From the NCBI GenBank assembly GCA_907165065.1, contig OU015534.1, positions 14,267,686 through 14,331,685 on the forward strand: a stretch of 64,000 bases of DNA, given 5' to 3'. Below, one piece after another: positions 12,302 through 22,300 of the stretch. The DNA comes from Caprimulgus europaeus. Its lineage: Eukaryota; Chordata; Aves; Caprimulgiformes; Caprimulgidae. The notes beneath the pieces were generated by a model. That model had not been told where the DNA came from and did no database searches. It saw only the letters and a program-made list of their open reading frames with translations. Each line of letters begins with the position of its first letter. Within the stretch, counting starts at the first letter, position 1. Position numbers and translations under genes: made by a program.

Positions 12302-14451
12302 CTAAACATAAATGTACACTTAAATTACTTAGAAAAAAATCAAGCCTCCCACTGGTTTGGAAAATGAGTAGTCTGGTAGAGGGTTCATTGAACTTTCATG
12401 TAAATGTATTGTAGGCATCAAGCCCTTTACATTGAAAATATCTTCCTTAGATGCTTAAGAATTATATCTGGATTAAAATATTGCCTATTGACTCTATCTG
12501 TTCAGCAGCATAGAGAATTTTGTGATTCAAAGTATAATAGATTGAAAACAGGAGCAAGGGAAATGAATTTTTAAGAAATAAGAAAATAAAATACATGTTT
12601 TATGGATAATAGCTTTGCTAAACTCTGGACAAGATTTCTAGAAGTAACTCGTAATTTTAAGTGTGTTCATCGTGGGGTACCAAAGCAGAAATAATTTGAA
12701 GGGGTCTAATCCACAAAAAGATGAGGCTGTTCCTCTTCTGAAAATCAATCTCTTATCTGACATTTTTTCAAAGTTGGATCTCTGGAATCACTAATCCCTT
12801 CCAAAACCTTGGCTAGCAATTAGCATTAATCACTGCAGGCTATATCCCACTGGTCTCCGAGTCTATTACAGAATTTACTGCATCTATAGGAATTTTGTCT
12901 TTTGAATGAAAAAGGATGCTCTTAAATATTGGATTTATGGCATACTGTATTACATCAGGTACAGAAAATTTCTGTTTCTGTAAATATGAAGGCATTGATA
13001 TTTAAAAAGACCTCCCCATTTAAAGTGAACATCTGTAATTCCACTGAAAAGGCAACTAAAATTATAGAAAGATGTCTAAACTGGGGAAGTATAAATATTT
13101 ATATAAAAATGTTTCCACTATTTTCACTAATTATTGCATTTCAATAATATTAATATGTAAACCAATTCTCACTGTGATTGAATAGGCCAGAATATGCTTA
13201 TATGTATGTGCACACATTTGTGTAAGTGTTTACTAAGACAGTTACAGGTTATTCTTATCTTTTTATGTCTTTATGTTAGAGTGATCATGACTCAGCTGGA
13301 ATTCTCTGTATCTACTTTATCTCAAACCTATATGGCTTCAAGAAGACGAAAACAGAGGAAGTGAGGTGTCATGCTAACATATTATGTTGCAGTGCCTGCA
13401 ACTATACTTTTTTGATAAATATTGGCAAATTATCAGACTGTTCTCTGCCTTCCTTCATCGGCTTAATTTGGACCATGGAAAATCATATGTAAGGTCCCCT
13501 GAGGGAAAATCACTTAACTGTGTACAATATGTATTTTTTTATGCGGGAGATGATAGGGGAAAAGGAATCAAGCCCACTTGCACTAGATTTTACTGTTAAA
13601 AGCACAACTGTGATTCTGCCTCTAAGTGGGCTTTGGCTCTTTACTCATTTTAATACTGAATGCAAATATGGCCATCTGGTTTTCCTTCATATGTGGGAAG
13701 GGCTTAGGTCTTACTGAGTGCACTTTTACAGGACTGCATCCGTATCAAATAGGTATTTTGAGTAATAGTATTTCTCTCACGCCATGAAACCTAACAGGGT
13801 GAAAGAGTGTGTACAAAAAGATCAAGAATCCCTTGAAGTTTTGGTCTTTACACTGGCAAAAGGTTTTCTGCAGAACCAGAGTTTCATTAAAAATACAATC
13901 AGTAGTTATTTCTTTTACAAAAAGACTTCCCTATATAAATTAATGGTGCACTCTTTTACTCTTTAAGCCTGCCCTCCAGAAACAGTAGAAGGAGCCTGCA
14001 AGCCACACAGCCTAGAAGCAACAGTAAAGGTGCAAACTATATCCCCCATTCATCTTAATGAGGTGTTAACTTCTAATCCTAGTTGGGACCATTAAAATAC
14101 TAGCTTCCTTAAGTGGAGCAGTTGAACTACCTTAACTCTTTCATTGCATTTACCTCAGAGTCAGATCTCTTAATGTGCTTGCTCATTACATAACATGCAT
14201 TATTATTATCATAACTGTTGTTATTATTATATGATATAAGATACATAAGTAAAACCTTGAGTGAAAAAGTGAGCTATGAGTTAAACAAAATGTCTCCTCC
14301 AAGATAGCAGTTTTAATAAACTCTGGAATAACTTTTTGAGGAATAAAAGAGTTCTGATAAAGCAGTGAAGTGGGAATTTTAGATGTTTTATTAGCTGGTG
14401 GATATAAACCTCCACAGATGACCTTGGGAGGTTCACCTGCTCCCTTCTTAC

Positions 14452-14518
14452 CGTCATTTGAGACAGCGTTCTTAACAAAAAGGATCAGAATGATAAATAC
14501 CCAAACTTAGCATGTGTG
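14452..14518 (-). pseudogene. Hydrophobic exon of minus-strand locus carrying a stop codon
   Basis: A strong acceptor (TCATTTTTCCTCACAG) and a GACG|GTAAGA donor define 67 bp. All three frames contain a stop. In the phase dictated by both neighbours (0 in, 1 out) the only stop is the fourth codon, TAA at 14507-14509. After it the frame reads VWVFIILILFVKNAVSND, a hydrophobic run that could be a membrane segment or a buried strand. A phase match on both sides plus good splice sites is hard to get by chance, so I read this as a real exon hit by a nonsense change. Alternatives are skipping of this exon, or a downstream acceptor after CTAAG. Confidence 0.38.
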
Positions 14519-16272
14519 CTGTGAGGAAAAATGAGACTCCAACTAGTTAAAGAATGCTGCAGAAAAGTCCATATATAAGAGAAATCACCAAAATGTCAAT
14601 GTTTGAGTAATTTTAAGGTGCAATTTGAAAAAGAATATAAAATGTATTTAAAAAGCAGAGAGGTGAAACAATCTCAATTAAATAAGCTGATTCTGTATGA
14701 GATATCTGCGGTTTAAACCTGAGATCCTTCGTTATGCATAAATATTCCCTGTCTCAAAGCCATAAGGATCTATACTAACACAAGATAAATTCTTTAGTGG
14801 CCCTGATGAGAAACTGTCAGATGTTGACCTCTGTGCTCTTAAACCAAGAAAATTCATTGAGTCTTGAAAAGAATCATAAAATGAAATTTCAAAGCAAATT
14901 TTGGGCAATTTCAATTAGAAAAGTTCATTAAGATTTAGACCAATGTTTTAAAAGAATTGATGTTGTCCTCCACCAGCAAGCTGCTTAGGCCCCTAGTTCA
15001 AGAGAAAATACATCTAAACCTTGTGAGTTGAGGTTGCTAGGTCAAGTTTAGGAATACACCCCTCCAAACCAGGGTCTTGAAAGTATTCTCAAAGCACAGC
15101 CTACATGTATTATATACCCTCAAACTAAGAATGAGAACATGGTGGGGTAGCAGCAAGAGGTAACAGGGACTGGGGAAACATAGGGGTAAATGTTGGAGAA
15201 CCTTACATGTAGAGAAAAAAAAAAAAAGAAAAGAAAAGAGGGGGATAGCTTCGATATCTTAGATGGTGGATGTGATTTGAATATCTAGCTCCTAAAGCCT
15301 GTTTATAAACACAGATCCCAAATGTAGGGAGGGATCTTGCTGGTTCATGATGCAGAAGCAATAACATCAGCTTCTTCTTTGTCTTAACCTCTTCTTCTTT
15401 TACTCAAATTTTAGCTTTATCTGACTTTCCTTTACTATTCTCTGAGTGGCTCAGACACGTCATTTAGCTACTGTCTTTGAATTACTTCTTTAAGGGCTCA
15501 ATTCCCCCCAAACCTGTTATAATCAAGGTTTGACACCTAGGTTGGGTGAGAAAATACCACTAGAGAGCAATCCCCATACAAATTTTGGTCTGGGTATGCA
15601 TGTGAGTATGAACAGTTCAATTATTTATAACTCTGGTAAAAAGAATCAACACAAGGTAATGGGATTCATCTTTTGAGTTCTTATCATTATTTAGAAAAAT
15701 AACCACAGGATTTATTCTTTGAATCTGTTCTTCCTTGACTTATTAGGTATGATAGGTTACACAGACATTATTTCTAACACATATTACTTAGTTTGTGTCC
15801 TTTCATTCTGTTTTTTTCTTTGAACTTGCTGTGTTCTTCTGTATAAAAGTAACATTTCTCATTCATCTTTAAGATTGTCTAGCCAGGCCATGGGTTGAAA
15901 TCCTAAAAAAAATTTCAGACTGCACAGTTGGCAGAAACTTCCTTCCTGCACACATTGAACATGTCTTTATTATTTGAGGGATGTACAGATATCCTCCACT
16001 GTGTTGAGGCTACCTTGATCACAGCCTGGCTTATTTAACATCATCTTGCACATAACAGACAATCTTGAGTTGGTCCCCATTTGTGTCAGGCAGGACTAAT
16101 TCCACCAAGTCAAAAAAGTTGGGCATTGTGTTACTGGTATAAATGAAACTGGGATCAGTTTCTCAAGCACACAATATCTCGAACAGTTTATTATTTCCCA
16201 CAAAACTGTTGTGAATTTCAGGGGATGTGAAAGTCATCTTTGTCACCTGGAAGATTTTGTATCAAATCTTAC

Positions 16273-16457
16273 CTGAACAGCCCACTCACACATGGTCTGA
16301 AAGCCAATGAGTCTTCCTCCTTCCAAGTACTGACATATTGGTAGGATATGAATACTAAAACAGTTTGGCAGTGGGTACATTTCAACTGATATATCTCTTC
16401 CTTTTAAAATTATCATGTTTGATATGTTCTTTAATAGATTCATTTTTCTTGGATGCT
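16273..16457 (-). CDS. 185-bp internal exon of minus-strand locus, ectodomain-like
   Basis: Acceptor GCTATTTTTCAG and a perfect CAG|GTAAGA donor (16267-16272). The exon starts with 2 nt that complete a GAG codon with the upstream exon's phase-1 donor, then runs 61 open codons and ends in phase 0. The peptide includes MNLLKNISNMIILKGRDIS, SVEMYPLPNCFSIHILPICQ and IGFQTMCEWAVQ. It has an N-I-S sequon, three cysteines and alternating hydrophobic residues, as in a secreted or membrane-bound beta-sandwich. The intron upstream is about 100 bp. A loose pattern similarity to SID1-type ectodomains (hydrophobic strand, C, QTM) was noted but is not enough for a family call. Confidence 0.58.
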
Positions 16458-16558
16458 CTGAAAAATAGCATTTTCATTATTATTTACTAATCATGTTGAC
16501 TATCCTGTTACACTTTAGCAAGTCTCTAAGCACTATTTAAATAAATATATCTACCTAC

Positions 16559-16796
16559 CAACTTTCAGTGAGGAAAGGGAAAATAGTGAAATTACTAACT
16601 TGTTTGCTAATTTAGAAGCATTTTTGACTGATGTAAGACCAGCATAAAGCTTCCAGGATGTGGAACAATTCTCACTGGAAGTGGAATTCATGTTGTATTC
16701 AGTTATATGACCATTTCCAACCAAAGCGTTAAAGGTAACATGTCTGGTTGAGGGTTGGTAATATATATCTTGGGACATTGTTGAGGAAGAGAAATC
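16559..16796 (-). CDS. Internal exon of minus-strand locus with several N-glycosylation sequons
   Basis: The strongest acceptor is CTTCTTGCCTTCCACAG, which gives a start at 16796. The frame reads DFSSSTMSQDIYYQPSTRHV, then NALVGNGHITEYNMNSTSS and CSTSWKLYAGLTSVKNASK, up to the AAAGTTG|GTAGGT donor (16553-16558), phase 1. Sequons N-S-T, N-C-S and N-A-S are visible, so the product is probably luminal or extracellular. The frame is also open further upstream. Weaker AGs at 16819, 16828 or 16846 would extend the exon and give the 2-nt start needed to join exon 16929-16989. The 16796 start instead fits phase 0 of exon 17437-17466. The start is therefore ambiguous, while the body of the exon is well supported. 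Confidence 0.58.
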
Positions 16797-16928
16797 CTGT
16801 GGAAGGCAAGAAGTACAGCCTGGTGTGTCTGCATTACTGATTCCTTCTGCATGTATTTAAACCCTCTGAAGTCTTTTGATGATATTTTGGTTAAGGAAAA
16901 AAGGGAGAAATTGTTTGGTTTTACTCAC

Positions 16929-16989
16929 CCTTCAGTGTGGAGACAATGCTCAGCTCCTCTTTGTAATTAATTTTGTGAAAGTGACTAGG
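16929..16989 (-). CDS. 61-bp candidate exon of minus-strand locus
   Basis: A consensus AAGG|GTGAGT donor and an AAAAACACAG acceptor bound 61 bp. One frame is open, reading PSHFHKINYKEELSIVSTLK and leaving phase 1. That phase joins the next exon only if one of its upstream AGs (16819-16846) is used, which would make an intron of about 82-109 bp. It starts in phase 0, like the end of 17437-17466. The acceptor has little pyrimidine tract, so this may be an alternative or skipped exon. Confidence 0.42.
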
Positions 16990-17436
16990 CTGTGTTTTTA
17001 ATACAGTGATTTTAATGCAAAGACTTTAACCCTTTTTGATAAGAAGCTATTTTATACTTAAATGCAAATATAAATGCAAAATAACTTCAAAAAGAATTTA
17101 TCAGAGTAAGAAGTCCTGAACCAGAAGCAATTCCTCTGGTTTTATTGCAGTTTTTTAAGCTCTTTTCTCTTTTCTGTCAAATGACTGTGCTCTAGGAAAA
17201 AATAGGCTACATTTAAATGCTTCTGAGATAACGTTGTATGTAACTACAAACTAATTAACTGTACAAGAATTATATATAAAAAAAGATTAAACGATCTCAA
17301 ATGTTGAAATGAGTTCTCAAATTTTTCATGTGTTCTTTACTTTAAGAAAGAAATCTAGAAATTTGAGAAAAAATACTCCACTTGTTCTTGTATGTTTTTT
17401 CCCTGATTATGATCTTAAACCTATCGTCTTTCTCAC

Positions 17437-17466
17437 TAATGTAACACCATTTAATTCAGAGTTACA
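17437..17466 (-). CDS. 30-bp candidate microexon of minus-strand locus
   Basis: A strong pyrimidine-rich acceptor (AATTCTGCTCCCACTTGCACACAG) is followed by ten open codons, CNSELNGVTL, and a GTGAGA donor. It is phase 0 at both ends, compatible with either downstream choice at 17.0 or 16.8 kb. Because it is so short, support rests on the acceptor and on position. Confidence 0.3.
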
Positions 17467-18422
17467 CTGTGTGCAAGTGGGAGCAGAATTAAGCTTCCAA
17501 GCCGTCTCACTTTCTGGAATGTTACCTCTCAGGGTTTTTAAAATTGCTTTTCTCAAAAATCTTTAAACAGTGTCTTTCAGTAAATAAAAGCTCATGTGCC
17601 CTTGCCTTCCAGTTATTGCTTCAGGTGTCTAGACATCTCCTTGGAGGCTTTTGCTGTTCTGTCTAGTACAACTCAGTTCAAATCGGGAGAGTAATCACAG
17701 CAAACATACTATGAAAATAGATCACATAACCATGGCATGATCAGCTTAACATACATCCGAGTGTGCCCTTGCTCAGTGGGACTGGTCCCATGAGGAATAT
17801 CACTTCAATGTGAACGAAGGTGACTTGAGGTGAACACAGTGTAACAAATATCCATTGATTAATAAATGTGTGCAATAGTTGTAAAACATGCTGTGCAGTA
17901 AACTTGGACAGCTACTGCTATAAAGCTAAGTTATTTTCATTTACAGAAATGAAACAGACTAACTCTGGACTGTTTTTCCTTTAAAGTTATTTCTTTTAAA
18001 TTATTATTGGTTCTATGTTTTCTTTCAAAAAATGTCATTAATAAACTACTGTAATGTTTATCCGTATTTTTACTGAAAATCTGGTTTTAATACTGATTTA
18101 ATATCATTAACTACTAATTTACATAAATATTTATGGAAAAAAGACAGTTTTTAGATAATAAAAAGAAATCACCTAGTTCTGATGTAGACTTTCTTCTATG
18201 CACAGTTAGAAGAAAGTTTACATGTGAATGTTTACATTTCAAGAAAAACACATTTTCTAAATAGGAAGGCACCAAATTATAGACAGTAAAAACATTTTCG
18301 CTTCAGTAAAATGTTCTGAAAAAAACCCCAAACAACCCAAATGGGAATTTCAGGATGTTCATAATTTTGAATGTGATAACGGGTAGGACTCTAGTGAACA
18401 TTTCTGAAGGACCCACCCTTAC

Positions 18423-18448
18423 TTTTCTCATGGGCAGAGTATTCACCA
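18423..18448 (-). CDS. 26-bp possible microexon (weak)
   Basis: Bounded by ATTCATGTTTACAG and a GTAAGG donor. The frame that leaves phase 0 for exon 17437-17466 is open (VNTLPMRK) and needs a phase-1 exon before it, which the segment at 18886-18999 provides. A two-frame coincidence is easy at this length. Confidence 0.16.
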
Positions 18449-18885
18449 CTGTAAACATGAATGCTTCCACTGACTTCAGTTGGAACTGACAAAGATTTTT
18501 ACTGATGGTAAGAGAAACTCTTCAAGATCTTGAAAACAGAAAGATCTGCTTTTATGCACCCTTATAGACCACTAAGCTAACTGAGGATATTTCCTAAGAT
18601 GTAGCTTCTGCTGTTTGATTTTGTTTCCTGAGACTCATATCACCTCATTACCACTGGCTGCTTTATTTAAAAATAAGTAGGACTGGCAAGTTCTGGCTAG
18701 TGATGACTTTGACAGACTTGAATTTACTTAGCTTTTCTCTTAGAACAGAGAAGCCACTTTTCTTTTTGATAGCTGCCTATAGATATTTAGCAGATTTATT
18801 TCATTTTCTTTTACTACAAAGGAAAATATTAATATGACCTTCCAGTAGACAAAGATGAAGCTTCTGGGATTTTTTCTTCTTTCAC

Positions 18886-18999
18886 TTGATACAGAGATGC
18901 TACTACTTTGGGAGAAATTCCCTATATGTATATAAAAGGGAAAATAATCCTGAAAGGAGTAGAACATGTCAAAAGGCAAATAGCTGTTATATTCAACTA
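18886..18999 (-). CDS. Possible upstream exon of minus-strand locus (weak)
   Basis: After the acceptor CATTCCTAAAAGCTGCTACAG, 37 codons are open, reading VEYNSYLPFDMFYSFQDYF and then YIHIGNFSQSSSISVS, to a moderate GTGAAA donor, phase 1. An N-F-S sequon is present. The phase fits the microexon at 18423-18448. The frame also remains open past the donor to 18740, so chance remains likely. Confidence 0.22.
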
Positions 19000-19165
19000 C
19001 TGTAGCAGCTTTTAGGAATGCAGCGTGATACAGTTATTTACTGGTAGAAGTCCTCAATTCTAACCAGTCATCTAATACTGTGGATCAATACTTTAAAAAA
19101 GTAGCCCAGATAATGAAAGATTTCTAGAAAGTGATACTACTTGCAAACTCCAGGTGCAATGTAGT
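19000..19165. other. Short AT-rich segment before the TTTC tract
   Basis: Nothing recognised. Confidence 0.5.
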
Positions 19166-19365
<200 letters not shown>

Positions 19366-22300
19366 CAAATTATGCTTGATTTTTTTAAGAGCTAGTTCTC
19401 TAGTCTCAGAATAGCTACTTAAGACCAAGATTTTGTTTCATTTCTAAGAGTAATTAATCCTTAACCTATACTGTTTTTTTCTGAAGCATATTATAAGATG
19501 AACTTCAGATGATATTTCAGAAATAAACTGCCCTTCATACATATTTTCCAAACAAATTCTGATGCTGCAAATTGGCCTCTAAAAGCTAGCCAGGGATTAA
19601 AAAGACAAAAGTATATACCTGTAAAGTGCAAGAGAAACAGTAAAAATACGAAAACAATAGTTATATTCCAATAAAATTGAGATGAGATAAAAGTATACAG
19701 TCCTTTCCAGGAGATTGTCACACTGATCATGGGAATGTTGTTAGTGACAGAGTTTTTTGTTTGTTTATTTTTTTAATCATAGTGATTATAATATGGTTTT
19801 GAAATTGGAAGTTTTTGAAACTAACAGGTTAATATTTGATTATTTTCCACATCTAAGGCACAGTGTAACTCCTTGCCTTAGGATTTTTGATAGCACATAC
19901 TCTGTAGCTGGAGGATATGAATGACTAAAGGAAAGCCACAACACAAAAAGATATTAATGTGTTTGGAGACAAGTTAAGCACTAGAGGTACTGCAGTGGGG
20001 TGACAAAATTTACAATGAAAAAAATGACAGGTACAAACTGAAACTAAAGGTTTCTCCTGGAGTTATAGAAGCATATGACTACATACTGCTTTTCTTTTAA
20101 AATATTTTTTTGTTCCTACCATATAGAACTTTTATTCCACAGATAATATGCTTGTTGGCAAACTGGACTACGAGTACAGTGTTAAGTATCACTACATACT
20201 CAACCACTATTTCAACAGAAAAAGGAATTAATGTTAAAAACATTTAATCCTCCTTGATTGCCTAGAAATTGTGAGAAATCCTAATGAAAAGATTATGAAA
20301 AAAAAAAACAACCCAAAATCATAATGGTCTTGGATTAAAAAGGTCAGATTTCTGTTTGCTCAAATCTCCCCTCTCCTCTTCAAATAATAAACTTTACTTT
20401 TAAAAAATATTTTCTTTCTTCATTACAATAACAGCAATAATATTTATGCAAAATATTTAACTTCTAATACATTTTGGTCATTGGTCAGAACAATATCAAT
20501 TTAATTTACACCAAAGTGACTGCCTTCAAGGTACTCAAATCAAGTCAAGAGGGAAATAAAAGAACTTATGCAGTTAATTATCAGTAATTTCTTTCTTTCT
20601 TTCTTTGTATTGGCTGAGGATGCGTTCATAAGGTTTCAGTTCAGGTTTGTAAAAATCCAAACCAAACATAAGAAAACAATACATACTGAATCTGTTATGG
20701 CCTGATATCGCAGACATTTCCCCTAGGAGGGCATGATGCCAGCATCCTTCTAAACCTAGAGTCACTAACCTTATGTTCAAATAACTCTCTCAGTACTAGA
20801 AACACTTTTAAAAATTTTATTTACTGTGACCATCTTTGGGGTGATTTAGTAAGCATATTAAACCAAAACAAAGCAGATGTCACCGAGACATCTTGATGTT
20901 CTTTTTCCTTGTTTCGTTTGGACAAGACCCAGGCTACGCCCGTCTCCCTGACTGATGTTCTCCAGAGAATGTATAGAGTTGAATTTTCAAGTGATCTTTT
21001 ATAGAAAAAAAAAGGTTTTTCATACCTCCAATTTAATGGCATAGGTTATAGTTCAGTAGAACATGCTAACACAGCCCCCTGATTTTAAGACCAAAGCTAG
21101 TTCACATATATTAAATCAGAAGGTGAATTGAGACCCATATCTTAAGCCATGTCTTGGAAGAGGCCGTCCCATGATGGTCAACCAAACGGAAGTATCTGCA
21201 GCAATCTGCAGATGTAATAAGACATCAGGCTACAGCTGCTTTCACAGTTTATTCGTCTACCTTGTATCTAATAAGGGCACAGATAAGTCTGACTTACTGA
21301 TTGCTGCCTAGATTTTCAACTAATTAAGAGAACTTAGGGTTGAAACTGAGTATTTGAATCAATGCATGTTAGAAGTAACTGGCTAGATTAGCAAGTTAAC
21401 ATTTTGTACACCACACTTTGTCTGCTTAAAAACCAGTTGTATGTCACTTAATCTTATCTTCAGGAAAATAGTCTTTATTTAATGAAGTCAGAAACTGGAG
21501 AATAAACATCTTCCTTTTTTATCCACTTCCAGTGGATATTTGTCAATGCAGTCCCTCCCCACAAAAAGGAAGAAATGAAAAAATAAAACATCTGTAATTT
21601 CTAATCTGAATTATTGTGGCATAAGATTTCCACCATTAGTTCTGTCTTTACTCTTCTGGCTCAAAAGGGTTTGTTTATCTCTGGAAAGTACATATATACT
21701 GCAATTAAACCAGCTTTCAAACTTATTTTTGATAAACAAAATAGACCAGATTCCAGGCATTTACCCAAAGACTTGAATAATTTCTGTGACTTTTTTTTCT
21801 TCTTGTTCTCCAATTTTTAAACATCCTATTGTGCACTTAAACTTGTATACCTTCTTGTGTCAGACTGGCTACATGGATAAAAGACACATTCCTGTTTGCA
21901 TATTCCTGTTTAACCACAAGCAATATTGACTACTTTTGCTACAGCATTGCTTTTGAATTTCATGATAATTCTTTTTAGGGTCTCTGCTTTTCAGCACACG
22001 CTGTGTTTTCACCCTTTGTTCTTGACGAATAACTTTTCCATAACCTTAAACTACAGTTTTTCTACATAGCCTAGGTCATCAAGTAATCCTGATCACTGTT
22101 TAACTGATCTCTTAATTATTTACCACTCTCCTAACCAGACTGTCATTTGTAAGTTTTCTCAGTCGTGATTCAGCAATGACCTCTACAACCAGACGAATAA
22201 GTATGAATAACCTACTGAGATACCAACCAGGTCTTAATTCACATAATGTGTATTCTGCTGATGTTATATACAGCTAATATTTGAGCAACATTGTTGAACA

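Noticed and set aside
13432..13490. Plus-strand exon-like segment (LFSAFLHRLNLDHGKSY)
   Set aside because: Donor is acceptable but the acceptor lacks a pyrimidine tract and two frames are open, so chance is adequate.
15195..15245. Minus-strand donor-like site at 15188 preceded by a long pyrimidine tract
   Set aside because: The tract is an A/G homopurine run with no exon between acceptor-like and donor-like signals.
12005..16457. Possible assignment of the minus-strand product to SIDT1/2 or NDNF families
   Set aside because: Only short pattern similarities remembered by eye (QTM region; STRP region); order and spacing do not match either protein.
17715..17807. Minus-strand exon-like segment (TEQGHTRMYVKLIMPWLCDL) before a GTATGT donor
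   Set aside because: Composition is protein-like, but it would leave phase 2, which fits neither neighbouring candidate exon, and the acceptor is weak.
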